Assembly (NCBI GenBank): GCA_048267305.1
Contig: JBLWXT010000008.1
Coordinates: forward strand, 1 to 64,000
DNA length: 64,000 nucleotides
Source of the DNA: Owenweeksia sp048267305
Lineage (GTDB): Bacteria > Bacteroidota > Bacteroidia > Flavobacteriales > Schleiferiaceae
Direction of reading: 5' to 3'
Position 1 is the stretch's first letter; each line of letters begins with the position of its first letter. The notes under the pieces were generated by a model, which saw only the letters and a list, made by a program, of their open reading frames with translations, was not told the origin of the DNA and did no database searches. The position numbers were made by a program, and so were the translations under genes. Below are positions 51,018-60,577 of this stretch, one piece after another.

Positions 51018-51754
51018 AAAAAAAGTTACTTATCGTAGAGGATAATGACAAGCTCAGAGGAACCATCGCAACACTACTTGAGGATCACTTCGAGGTAAAG
51101 CAGGCGGCCGATGGCCGGGAGGGAATTGATAAGGCAAGGCTACATGTGCCCGACTTGATTATTAGTGATATTATGATGCCCGACACCAACGGATATGAGT
51201 TGGTGGATGAATTAAAGGCAAATGATAAAACCAAACACATTCCTATTATACTTCTTACCGCTCTTAGTGAAGACGAAAAGAAAATTGAAGGCTACAACTT
51301 TGGTGCTGACGACTACGTGGTAAAGCCCTTCAAGTTTGATGTTCTTCTTTCCAGAATTAATAACCTTCTTAAAACAAGAGAGGACCTAAAAAGGATTTAT
51401 GATAAATCCACACCTATTCATCATGAGTTTGGTGTTAAGGATCCGCTGCTGTCTCATATGGAAGCGTTGTTGGTAAATCACTTCAAGTTTCGCAACTTCA
51501 GTATTCCTGAAATTGCCGAACTGATGAATATGACTCCTTCAAAACTGGAGAGAGAGGCCAAGCGACTTACCGGAATGACGCCTATCAAGTATATCAATGA
51601 CTTTCGTTTGGCCAAGGCCAAGGATATGTTGGAGAAAAACGAACTGAGCATTTTTGAGGTGTCTTATGCCTTAGGATTTAAGAGCATGAGCTATTTTGGA
51701 AAAGCATACAAGGAAAAGTACGGAATTGCACCGTCCAAAACTTCTGAGATTTAA
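51014..51754 (+). CDS. Response regulator with an AraC-type output domain
   Basis: The 246-residue protein joins a receiver (Asp53 in LIISDIMMPDTNGYEL, Lys in VVKPFKF) with a C-terminal AraC helix-turn-helix (IAELMNMTPSKLEREAKRLT, FEVSYALGFKSMSYFGKAYK). It is translationally coupled to the kinase and probably regulates genes on its phosphorylation. It overlaps the next regulator by one base. Confidence 0.9.
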   Translation: MKKKLLIVEDNDKLRGTIATLLEDHFEVKQAADGREGIDKARLHVPDLIISDIMMPDTNGYELVDELKANDKTKHIPIILLTALSEDEKKIEGYNFGADDYVVKPFKFDVLLSRINNLLKTREDLKRIYDKSTPIHHEFGVKDPLLSHMEALLVNHFKFRNFSIPEIAELMNMTPSKLEREAKRLTGMTPIKYINDFRLAKAKDMLEKNELSIFEVSYALGFKSMSYFGKAYKEKYGIAPSKTSEI

Positions 51755-52170
51755 TGGCGCTATCAATAATGATCGTGGATAACGATCAGGTCAATAGTTT
51801 CGTGCTTAAGAATATCATTACCCGTAATTACAGCGAGGCGGAGATAGGTCTTTACCCTGATGGGGCAGATGCCCTGGATGAGTTGAAAAGCCTGGATACC
51901 TCAGGTGATAATTTCCCGGACGTGATATTGTTGGATATTTATATGCCCATCATTAGTGGGTTTGAGTTTTTGGAGCGCTATATAAAGGAATACGCGCACA
52001 AAACGTCCAACATTTTTGTGATGAGTAATTCATTGAGTAAGGAGGATCAGCAGCGGGCTAACATGTATTCTGTTGTAAGAGGCTTTATTACCAAGCCACT
52101 TATCTACAACAATATCCAGTTTATCATAGAAACCTACGTAGAAGGACGATCTTCAAAAAGTGATATTTAG
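51754..52170 (+). CDS. Single-domain response regulator
   Basis: The 138-residue protein is a lone receiver: DNDQ acidic pair, phospho-acceptor Asp in VILLDIYMPIISGFEF, the Ser/Thr in MSNSLSKEDQ and Lys in FITKPLI. It has no output domain. It follows the AraC-type regulator with a one-base overlap, so the kinase may phosphorylate both, and this one may act as a phosphate sink or protein-binding switch. Confidence 0.88.
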   Translation: MALSIMIVDNDQVNSFVLKNIITRNYSEAEIGLYPDGADALDELKSLDTSGDNFPDVILLDIYMPIISGFEFLERYIKEYAHKTSNIFVMSNSLSKEDQQRANMYSVVRGFITKPLIYNNIQFIIETYVEGRSSKSDI

Positions 52171-52251
52171 GAAGCTGCCTATTACCACCAACCACAGTAT
52201 GCAGTAAATAATTAGCTCAGCTATAGAGCGATAGAGGTTATTAGTTTTCAT
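52153..52251 (-). CDS. Possible 32-residue membrane peptide
   Basis: The minus strand encodes MKTNNLYRSIAELIIYCILW and LVVIGSFLNITF, one hydrophobic helix with a short polar N-terminus. It overlaps the receiver gene's last 18 bases on the opposite strand. No ribosome-binding site or promoter is evident, and support is limited to its composition and position. It may be chance. Confidence 0.3.
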   Translation of the reverse strand: MKTNNLYRSIAELIIYCILWLVVIGSFLNITF

Positions 52252-52387
52252 GATTACTTCTTTAGTGTTATTTACGTTCGGCTTGCTTGTTGGGTTGGGT
52301 TACTGCCTTTTATTTGGATGTTACCCTCCCAGTATCAAAGAGTTGAAAGTCTTTCACTATTACTAACAGAAATAAGGGTGAATATAT

Positions 52388-52419
52388 TTTGTCAGATGAA
52401 AAAAGGCATCTTATATTTG
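52388..52419 (+). promoter_or_regulatory. Promoter (TTTG-N20-TATATTTG) for the initiator tRNA
   Basis: TTTG (52388-52391) and TATATTTG (52412-52419) are 20 bases apart, and the tRNA begins 14 bases later. Confidence 0.75.
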
Positions 52420-52432
52420 CCGCCCAATATAT

Positions 52433-52505
52433 CGCGGGGTGGAGCAGTTGGTAGCTCGTTGGGCTCATAACCCAAAGGCCGCAGGTTCGAGTCCTGCCCC
52501 CGCTA
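52433..52505 (+). tRNA. Initiator tRNA-fMet (CAU anticodon)
   Basis: The 73-base gene folds as a normal cloverleaf with anticodon CAT at 52466-52468. The anticodon stem has the three G:C pairs (GGG/CCC) and the first acceptor pair is a C-T mismatch, both initiator features. CCA is not encoded. D and T loops are standard (AGCAGTTGGTAG, GGTTCGAGTCC). A terminator follows. Confidence 0.93.
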
Positions 52506-52512
52506 CTACTTC

Positions 52513-52546
52513 AAAAAAAGGGCTTCGATTTCGAAGCCCTTTTTTT
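52513..52546. terminator. Terminator of the initiator tRNA
   Basis: AAAAAAAGGGCTTCGA and TCGAAGCCCTTTTTTT form a perfect 16-base stem with a two-base loop, usable on both strands. Confidence 0.9.
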
Positions 52547-52605
52547 ATTTTCGCTCTGTTGGTTTTCATTTTGAAGTAGCCATAACTTTCAAGTCTTTAA
52601 TTACT

Positions 52606-53484
52606 ATGCACAAAGCCGGATATGTAAACATTGTAGGTAATCCCAATGTGGGTAAATCTACCCTGATGAATGCTTTTTTGGGTGAGAACCTGTCTATTAC
52701 TACTCCAAAGGCTCAAACAACCCGTTATCGTATTTTAGGATTGTTGAACGGAGAAGACCATCAGGTGGTTTTTTCAGATACCCCGGGTATTATTCAGCCG
52801 GGATATGCCCTACAGGAGAGTATGATGGATTTTGTGAATTCCACCTTTGAGGATGCCGATATATTTTTGATGCTTACCGAGGCCAATGAAAAAGTACTTA
52901 AAGACTCTAGGTTTATAGAGAAACTTCAGAAAACCGATACCCCGGTTTTATTGCTTGTAAATAAAATCGATTTAACTAATCAGGAGGATTTGGAGAAGGT
53001 TGTTGCCTTTTGGAAGGACCAATTACCAAAGGCTGAAATATACCCGATATCCGCTCTCAACAATTTTAACACAGAAGTTGTGATGGACAGAATCCTGGAG
53101 TTGTTGCCCGAGTCGCCCCCCTATTTCTCCAAGGACGAATTAAGTGATAAGGATGAGCGCTTCTTTGTGTCTGAAATGGTACGTGAGCAAATCCTGAAAA
53201 TCTACGATAAGGAGATTCCCTATGCTGTACAGGTAGAGGCCGAGGAGTTTAAGGAAGAGGATAATATTATCAGAATCAGAGCCATCATTTACGTGGAGCG
53301 TGATACCCAAAAGGGAATTATAATTGGTCATCAGGGTAAAATGATAAAACGCACCGGAACGGATGCACGTAAGCGAATGGAAGAGTTTTTTAAGAAAAAG
53401 GTCTTTCTCGAATTGTTTGTGAAGGTACGTAAGAACTGGCGCAGTAATGACGATCAACTAAAGAGGTTCGGTTACAAAAGCTAG
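52606..53484 (+). CDS. era: GTPase Era
   Basis: The 292-residue protein has G1 GNPNVGKST, G3 DTPGI, G4 NKIDL and the C-terminal KH domain IIIGHQGKMIKRTGTDARKR. Era binds 16S rRNA near the 3' end and aids 30S maturation. The convergent LRR gene overlaps its stop by four bases. Length and motifs are normal. Confidence 0.95.
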   Translation: MHKAGYVNIVGNPNVGKSTLMNAFLGENLSITTPKAQTTRYRILGLLNGEDHQVVFSDTPGIIQPGYALQESMMDFVNSTFEDADIFLMLTEANEKVLKDSRFIEKLQKTDTPVLLLVNKIDLTNQEDLEKVVAFWKDQLPKAEIYPISALNNFNTEVVMDRILELLPESPPYFSKDELSDKDERFFVSEMVREQILKIYDKEIPYAVQVEAEEFKEEDNIIRIRAIIYVERDTQKGIIIGHQGKMIKRTGTDARKRMEEFFKKKVFLELFVKVRKNWRSNDDQLKRFGYKS

Positions 53485-54047
53485 TTGCAGTTACAGCCAA
53501 AGGTGCTTTTTAAGTCTAGCCATGGCATAGACTCCCGCAGCCATTTCAGGTCGTCAGTCTTAAAGTAGGTATTTCGAAGATCCAGGTACTTCAGCTTGTT
53601 CATTGACACAATTTTGGGGTCAACATATATCACAGCGTTATCCCATAAATCAAGGTGTTCCAGGTTGGTGGACTGTACCAATGCGGCCGGAATGGAGTCA
53701 ATGTCGTTTCTGTCCAGCAGAAGGATTTTCAGCTTTGGAGGTAAGGTAAAGGTTTCAGGAAATTGTGTTAGCTGATTTTTGCTCAATATAATGGTATGAA
53801 GATTTTTGAGATCCCCGATAAATGCGGGTAGTGCAGTAATCTTATTGTGGCTCAGGTTTAATATCTCCAGATTTTGAAATTGCGAGATCTCGGGAGGAAC
53901 CTCTCTTAGCCGTTTTCTCTTTAGCTTGAGTTCCTTTACCTCATTGGGTTGCTGCAGGGCTTCGCTCAGGTTGGTGAATACCTGAGACGTCCCTGTAAGG
54001 GAAATGCCAAGGCTAAATGCCAAAAACAGAACGAGCTTGAACGGCAT
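53481..54047 (-). CDS. Leucine-rich-repeat secreted protein
   Basis: From the Met at 54047 (MPFKLVLFLAF) the 188-residue protein has a signal peptide and at least five repeats of the pattern L-x-x-L-x-L-x-x-N-x-I/L (LEILNLSHNKITALPAFIGD, LHTIILSKNQLTQFPETF, LEHLDLWDNAV). Such repeats bind proteins at the surface. The C-terminus has no sorting domain (ends FGCNCN). Its start overlaps ribF by 35 bases, so it is likely co-transcribed with ribF. Function unknown. Confidence 0.78.
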   Translation of the reverse strand: MPFKLVLFLAFSLGISLTGTSQVFTNLSEALQQPNEVKELKLKRKRLREVPPEISQFQNLEILNLSHNKITALPAFIGDLKNLHTIILSKNQLTQFPETFTLPPKLKILLLDRNDIDSIPAALVQSTNLEHLDLWDNAVIYVDPKIVSMNKLKYLDLRNTYFKTDDLKWLRESMPWLDLKSTFGCNCN

Positions 54048-54948
54048 CTTTTTGAAGTTGGATTTTAAGGTTTTCAAGTGAATCAAATTTTTTCTCCCCC
54101 CTTAATCTGTCCTTGAATATAAGGCGTATTTGCTCACCATATATATTGCGGTTAAAATTGAAGATGTGAGTTTCAATGGTTTTGTGCTTTCCGCTAAAGG
54201 TAGGTCGCATTCCGATATTGCACATTCCGTAAAACTTTTTCTCCGGGGCTGCAGGGAAAAGAACCTCCACGGCATAAACACCTTCTGCGGGTAGTATTTT
54301 GTAGTTTTCCTCAACGGCTATATTGGCCGTGGGGTAGCCTAGTTGATGTCCGATCTTTTCACCTTCCACCACCTGTCCGCCCAGGGGAAAGCTGTATCCC
54401 AAAAATTCATTCGCAGTTTTCAAGTCTCCCTCCAGTAAGGCTTTTCTGATCTTAGTGCTGCTTACGGTGATGTTCTGTACGTCTTCAGCAGATATTTCCT
54501 CCACTTCAAATCCATATACGGGTCCAAATTCCTTTAAATGCTCAAAGCTGCCTTCTCTGTTTCTTCCAAAATGATGATCGTAGCCAATAACCAGTTTTTT
54601 GGCTCCAATGGTATTTGCCAGAATATTGCGAACAAAATTTAATGAAGTTGTTCTGCTAAACTCCTTGGTAAAGGGGTGGATAATGAGGTGGTCTATACCG
54701 CAGCTCTTTAGCAGTTCAATTTTCTCCGGTTGAGAGTTTATCAACTTGAGGTCAATATCTGGTTGCAGTACAATCCTGGGATGAGGATTGAAAGTAAGGA
54801 GTACCGACTCTCCGTTGTTTTTTTGAGCAACCCGCTTGAGCTGTTCCAGTATCTTACGGTGGCCAATGTGAACGCCATCAAACGTTCCTGTGGTTACCAC
54901 AGCGTTATCTAACTTGTTAAAGTCTTCGAGGGAAAAGTAAACCTTCAA
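54013..54948 (-). CDS. ribF: Bifunctional riboflavin kinase / FAD synthetase
   Basis: The 311-residue enzyme makes FMN from riboflavin and then FAD. The N-terminal nucleotidyl transferase has TTGTFDGVHIGHRKIL and the C-terminal kinase has LGYPTANIAV and IETHIFNFNRNIYG. Cytosolic. It shares its 3' end with the LRR gene start. Confidence 0.94.
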   Translation of the reverse strand: MKVYFSLEDFNKLDNAVVTTGTFDGVHIGHRKILEQLKRVAQKNNGESVLLTFNPHPRIVLQPDIDLKLINSQPEKIELLKSCGIDHLIIHPFTKEFSRTTSLNFVRNILANTIGAKKLVIGYDHHFGRNREGSFEHLKEFGPVYGFEVEEISAEDVQNITVSSTKIRKALLEGDLKTANEFLGYSFPLGGQVVEGEKIGHQLGYPTANIAVEENYKILPAEGVYAVEVLFPAAPEKKFYGMCNIGMRPTFSGKHKTIETHIFNFNRNIYGEQIRLIFKDRLRGEKKFDSLENLKIQLQKDAVQARSVFGI

Positions 54949-55072
54949 GTACGATAGGTTTTATTTAGTTTATAATCAAGGGATTGTGATATGCACGTAA
55001 TTGTTAATACGTTGTTCAAAAGTAGAAAAATTAAAAATCTCCGGAGGGATTATTCTTTTGGTCAAAAACACC

Positions 55073-55080
55073 TATTTTTG
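55073..55080 (+). promoter_or_regulatory. -7 box (TATTTTTG) before atpD
   Basis: TATTTTTG fits TAnnTTTG, 51 bases before the ATG at 55132. A TTTG at 55057 is too close to serve as -33, so only the -7 box is supported. Confidence 0.4.
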
Positions 55081-55131
55081 CGCCCAAATTCAAGACAGCC
55101 CGAAAAGGCTATTACTATTAAACTGTAAAGC

Positions 55132-56637
<1,506 letters not shown>

Positions 56638-56708
56638 TTGAGTAAGTAGTAGGGAATAGGGGGTGCTAAGCTCCCGACTCCATGCTCCCAACTCCAAACT
56701 CTATAAAA
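56638..56708 (+). repeat. Repeat-rich spacer between atpD and atpC
   Basis: Two similar words, GCTCCCGACTCC and GCTCCCAACTCC, stand near each other (about 56670-56695). They are short tandem-type repeats common in Bacteroidota spacers. Co-transcription of atpDC is not disturbed. Confidence 0.45.
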
Positions 56709-56999
56709 ATGCAATTAGAAATAATTACACCAGAATCAAAAATCTTTAAAGGATCTGCTGACGCAGTTCAGCTTCCCGGAAAAGATGGTTTGTTTCAGGT
56801 TTTGGATAATCATGCTCCAATCATTAGTACCCTGAAGGAGGGAATGGTGAAAATAGACCTGTCAGATTCCTACAAGAAATTTGATGAGTTGAGTGGGCAA
56901 ATTGAGCCGGATAAAAGCAATGACCGTATTCTTAGATTGCCGATAAAAGGCGGTGTAGTGGAGGTTAGTAATAACAAGGTTATCGTTTTGGCTGATTAA
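56709..56999 (+). CDS. atpC: F0F1 ATP synthase, epsilon subunit, short form
   Basis: From the Met at 56709 (MQLEIITPESKIF) the 96-residue protein contains only the N-terminal beta-sandwich (SADAVQLPGKDGLFQVLDNH, APIIS, GVVEVSNNKVIVL). The C-terminal pair of helices that inhibits rotation in E. coli epsilon is absent, as is usual in Bacteroidota. An upstream ATG at 56682 would overlap the repeat spacer and adds non-conserved residues. A terminator follows. Confidence 0.9.
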   Translation: MQLEIITPESKIFKGSADAVQLPGKDGLFQVLDNHAPIISTLKEGMVKIDLSDSYKKFDELSGQIEPDKSNDRILRLPIKGGVVEVSNNKVIVLAD

Positions 57000-57022
57000 T
57001 ATTCCGCATAAATAAAGTAAGT

Positions 57023-57050
57023 AAAGCCCTCGTTTTTCGGGGGCTTTTTT
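57023..57050 (+). terminator. Terminator of atpDC
   Basis: AAAGCCCTCG, a short loop and CGGGGGCTTT (one G-T pair) are followed by TTTT. Confidence 0.85.
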
Positions 57051-57205
57051 TATGCATTATGTTGTCTTATTGCTGCATACAATAAGCTGTTATGTTCTCT
57101 TTTTTTCTTAGTCATGATTTGTATATTTGCTCTTAGGAGGTTGGTAATCAATAAGCTCATTGAGCTTTGTAATATTAATTATTAGTTACTTTATATTGCA
57201 AATGC

Positions 57206-57235
57206 TTGTGCGACAGACATAATGTGCTATTTTTG
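57206..57235 (+). promoter_or_regulatory. Promoter (TTG-N19-TATTTTTG) for the T9SS protein
   Basis: TTG (57206-57208) and TATTTTTG (57228-57235) match the consensus with 19 bases between; the ATG is 38 bases downstream. Confidence 0.75.
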
Positions 57236-57273
57236 CCTCTTGATAAAAAATATCTAACCTAAAGAATTGTAGA

Positions 57274-59625
57274 ATGAAATTAAAACTACTCATGGCAGCG
57301 GCCCTATGTCCGCTATTAGGCTTTTCTCAGTTAAGTTTAGTTGACATCGGAGAAACCTATCAAATTGACTTCGACAACGCAATGTCTGGTATTAACCAAA
57401 CAGCTATTCAGGGTGTAGGATTTACATCTGGCGGTTCTGCCGGTGGTGCCTTGAATTCAGACGGAATTATTTACACTGGCCTTTCAAGCGTTCCTGCGAG
57501 CATCACATGGGGAGGTACAGCCACTTCTGATCAGGCTGCAAGAGGTATTTCTGACGGACGTAATAATAATATGATTCCTCGCAATGCGTCCAGCTTTGGT
57601 TTGTATGCCTTTAATACCAATAATGGAGCTTCATCTACCGCTGATTACTGTCTGGGATGGTTTTCTGATGGTAATGTATTCGATCCGGGTGAAATTATTT
57701 TGAAAGTAAAGAACGATGGTGCCAGCGCTTTAAATGTGATTCGCCTCGCTTATGAGGGTAAGTATTTGAATCTTGACCCAAGTAGTACCAATGTTAATGT
57801 TAGTTACTCTACTAATGGAGGTTCTAGCTACACTGTGATTTCAGGTATGGATTTTTCCACTCCAAATCCTGTTCCTTCAGGAGGTGCTGTAAATGCAACC
57901 TGGGTATCCGTGGGTAAAACTGCAGTTATTTCTGGTCTTAATATTCCTGCCGGTACCGGTGAGATCCTTATTAAGTGGACATCTGCCTACACCAATAACT
58001 TTGGTGGTTATGGGGATCTTGTAGGTATTGACGATATAACAATAAGAGGTTATGCTGCTGACTATTTGTTTAGCGGTGGCGTGTGGACTCCTTCTGAGCC
58101 TTCTGGCTCCTTAACCACAAGCAATGCCTTGGTGTTAAAGTCTAATGCTCCAAACGCTGTTGCCCCAATATCAACATCTACAAACTTGTTGAACTTGTTT
58201 ATTGAAAGTGAAGGAAAAGTACAAGTGAAAGCTTCTGCAGATTTAACTGTAGCCGGAAAGCTTTTCTTATATGCCGATGGTAACGGTTATGCTCAGATTA
58301 GAGGTTTAGTGTCTGGTAATGCAGTGTATCAAACATATAGAGAAGCTACCGCAGGAAAATGGATGAATATGGCCATACCTGTAGACGCTACTTATGATGA
58401 TGTTGAAGGAATCTTTATCCAAACAGATCCGGATCCAACAAAAACCAACCTTTGGAGATATGATGCTACTACACCTGCCACAGGAACTGACGGTACGTGG
58501 ACAGCTGTAACGGATAAGGCTTTGGCGGAAACTGAAGAAGAGGCTTACCTGCTTTACGGAGGTGATGGTACTTATTTTGGAAGTGGTCCTTTTGAAATTG
58601 AAGTAGAAGGTCTTCTTGTAGAATCTCCGGTTTCCATACCTGTTACAGGTGTTGTTGGTAACAGATACAATCTGATTCCCAACCCATTTGCATGTGCCAT
58701 CGACTGGCAAGATGTGCGCCCGGATAACACAGGTCTTGGAGCAACTTACTACATTCAGGATGGAAATCCGTCTCTTGGAGACATTGTTTACCGTACTTGG
58801 ACTTGGAATTCTACCGGTGCTGCTGGTGGTGAAAGACAAATACCTCCCGGTCAGGCTTTTTATGTTTTAGTAAATGAAACCAACCCTGGAACCATTACAA
58901 TAGATACATCTCACCAGGATGTTAGCTATGACAGATCTTTGTACAAAACAGCAGCCACACCAGGTTTGATGAAAGTTATGACTACCCTTATAGGTACAGA
59001 ATACAGCGATGAGGCTATTGTTTACTTTGAGTCTTCTTACAGCGATAACTACGAGTTTGAGAAAGACGGTTTCAAGAGAATGAATACAGGTTACCCTAAC
59101 CTTTATACTAAATCATCTGATAATGTTGATTTGGTTTCCAACGGAATGAACGATGCCTTTACTACTAAGGATGTTGATCTTTACTTTCAGGGTGACAAAG
59201 CCGGTAATTACAAGGTTGAATTGTCTTATGATGGTATTCCAGCCGAATGGACAGTAATTCTTGAAGACAAAATGTTGGGTAACTTCACCAATCTTAAAAA
59301 GTCAGGTTATGGTTTTACCCATGCTGTAGGTGCCAGCCCTGATCGTTTTGTGCTACACTTTAATACAGCCGGTGCTGTAGGTGTTCCTGAACTTGAAGCT
59401 TCTGAAGTGTTCAGTTTTGTGTCTAACCAAAATCTTACCGTAAATCTTGATGGGTTGTCAAATGCTGACATCACTGTTTATGACGTTGCAGGAAGAGTTG
59501 TTGCTGAGTCAAATAATCAAAACGGTGCTGTAAGTTTTGACATGACTGACTGGGCCAATGGTGTATATGTGGTAAATGTGATTTCTAACGAAAAGCTTAT
59601 CCACACTAATAAGGTTGTTAAGTAA
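57274..59625 (+). CDS. Large secreted protein with a T9SS type A sorting domain
   Basis: The 783-residue product has a signal peptide (to about LLGFSQ) and a C-terminal sorting domain of about 80 residues (NLTVNLDGLSNADITVYDVA, DWANGVYVVNVISN). The middle has an N-terminal lectin/jelly-roll-like segment (DLVGIDDITIRGYA) and repeated beta modules (YNLIPNPFACAIDWQD). No catalytic site is seen. It is probably displayed on the surface or released by T9SS. It is followed after 36 bases by the P-I-D-G-G mini-protein gene, likely on one transcript. Confidence 0.8.
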   Translation: MKLKLLMAAALCPLLGFSQLSLVDIGETYQIDFDNAMSGINQTAIQGVGFTSGGSAGGALNSDGIIYTGLSSVPASITWGGTATSDQAARGISDGRNNNMIPRNASSFGLYAFNTNNGASSTADYCLGWFSDGNVFDPGEIILKVKNDGASALNVIRLAYEGKYLNLDPSSTNVNVSYSTNGGSSYTVISGMDFSTPNPVPSGGAVNATWVSVGKTAVISGLNIPAGTGEILIKWTSAYTNNFGGYGDLVGIDDITIRGYAADYLFSGGVWTPSEPSGSLTTSNALVLKSNAPNAVAPISTSTNLLNLFIESEGKVQVKASADLTVAGKLFLYADGNGYAQIRGLVSGNAVYQTYREATAGKWMNMAIPVDATYDDVEGIFIQTDPDPTKTNLWRYDATTPATGTDGTWTAVTDKALAETEEEAYLLYGGDGTYFGSGPFEIEVEGLLVESPVSIPVTGVVGNRYNLIPNPFACAIDWQDVRPDNTGLGATYYIQDGNPSLGDIVYRTWTWNSTGAAGGERQIPPGQAFYVLVNETNPGTITIDTSHQDVSYDRSLYKTAATPGLMKVMTTLIGTEYSDEAIVYFESSYSDNYEFEKDGFKRMNTGYPNLYTKSSDNVDLVSNGMNDAFTTKDVDLYFQGDKAGNYKVELSYDGIPAEWTVILEDKMLGNFTNLKKSGYGFTHAVGASPDRFVLHFNTAGAVGVPELEASEVFSFVSNQNLTVNLDGLSNADITVYDVAGRVVAESNNQNGAVSFDMTDWANGVYVVNVISNEKLIHTNKVVK

Positions 59626-59661
59626 TTTTAGGATTCGGCAAAACTTTAAAAGAGAAATAAT

Positions 59662-59850
59662 ATGAAAAAGATAGTAGCAACAGTTTTTCTTATGGCAGGT
59701 GTGGCTTTGGTTGCAAATGCTCAGCCTGGTAACCCGGGTTTTAACCCAACTCCAATAGACGGAGGTATCAGTTTGCTTATTGCAGCTGGTGCAGCATTGG
59801 GTGGAAAGAAGGCTTACGAAGCCTATAAGAAAAAAGGAGAAGAGGTGTAA
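59662..59850 (+). CDS. Mini-protein with a signal peptide and a P-I-D-G-G C-terminal tail (PID-CTERM-like)
   Basis: The 62-residue protein has a signal peptide (MKKIVATVFLMAGVALVANA) and then PGNPGFNPTPIDGGISLLIA, a short hydrophobic stretch and a basic end (KKAYEAYKKKGEEV). This tripartite tail, motif plus membrane helix plus basic residues, matches the pattern of C-terminal sorting or anchoring signals in Bacteroidota (the PID-CTERM type). The mature part is only about 12 residues, so the tail is nearly the whole protein. It follows the T9SS gene closely. A processing enzyme is not in the window; the role is unknown. Confidence 0.75.
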   Translation: MKKIVATVFLMAGVALVANAQPGNPGFNPTPIDGGISLLIAAGAALGGKKAYEAYKKKGEEV

Positions 59851-59881
59851 GCAACCACCTTTACTTTATGCAGAGTAATTG

Positions 59882-59912
59882 AAAGAGGCTGACAAATTTT
59901 GTCAGCCTCTTT
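59882..59912. terminator. Terminator after the P-I-D-G-G mini-protein
   Basis: AAAGAGGCTGACAAA and TTTGTCAGCCTCTTT form a perfect stem followed by T residues on the plus strand; it can serve both converging genes. Confidence 0.9.
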
Positions 59913-59914
59913 TT

Positions 59915-60346
59915 TTAGTTGGATATATATAGTACATCTCCGTTCCGGACTACTTTATATTGCCTCATGCCTATTGTGGCCCCGTCAGAGGGGGCACCGT
60001 CAAATAACAAGTACTTTTCGTTATTGCAATCGCATTGCGCAAACAGGTCGTCAGAAGTTGTTTTGAGCGTGGCGCATGATTCGGAGTAATGCGAGGGGCA
60101 GCCTCTGTCAAGAGCAACAAAGTCGTCCTGTCCACCATTGAGATACCTCCTATATATAATGAGTCCCTTATAGCCGCCATCCACATAAATCCAGCCGCCA
60201 GGCACGTTGAGGTCGAAACTCGATGGATTATTGAGGTAAACGCGCTGTTCAAACGCCACACTTGGGAAGTATGAAGTTTCATTTTTTTTGCAACTTGAGG
60301 CAACCCCCAAAACAATTAGCGTCAATACTACTGTAAACGTTCTCAT
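59915..60346 (-). CDS. Lipoprotein resembling a Rieske domain without its iron-sulfur ligands
   Basis: From the Met at 60346 the 143-residue product has a lipobox (VASSC). The C-terminal half follows Rieske spacing: VALDRGCPSHYSESC, then DDLFAQCDCNNEKYLLFDGA and RQYKVVRNGDVLYI, like the C-x-H...C-x-x-H loops and the strand after them. The histidine ligands are not at the expected places, so a 2Fe-2S cluster is unlikely. Related lipoproteins are common in Bacteroidota. It converges on the mini-protein gene, sharing the terminator. Function unknown. Confidence 0.6.
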   Translation of the reverse strand: MRTFTVVLTLIVLGVASSCKKNETSYFPSVAFEQRVYLNNPSSFDLNVPGGWIYVDGGYKGLIIYRRYLNGGQDDFVALDRGCPSHYSESCATLKTTSDDLFAQCDCNNEKYLLFDGAPSDGATIGMRQYKVVRNGDVLYISN

Positions 60347-60498
60347 AAACACTGCTGAAATTACATTTCTACAACAAAGATCGTTAGATTTTAGTATCAA
60401 AAAATTCTATATCTATTTGATCTTTAGGAAATGTAGGGATGAAAAAGTTCATTATCAACCAATTATTCAATAGTGGCTTGATTTACGGGCTTTAACAC

Positions 60499-60531
60499 TT
60501 TGTTAAGAAGAGGAGTTTTATGTTATATTTA
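60499..60531 (+). promoter_or_regulatory. Promoter (TTTG-N21-TATATTTA) for the Oar-like receptor
   Basis: TTTG (60499-60502) and TATATTTA (60524-60531), seven of eight bases matching the -7 consensus, lie 21 bases apart. Confidence 0.5.
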
Positions 60532-60577
60532 CGGCCTTCAAAAAAAAGGGGCTCATAATAATTTAGATTGGATACCT

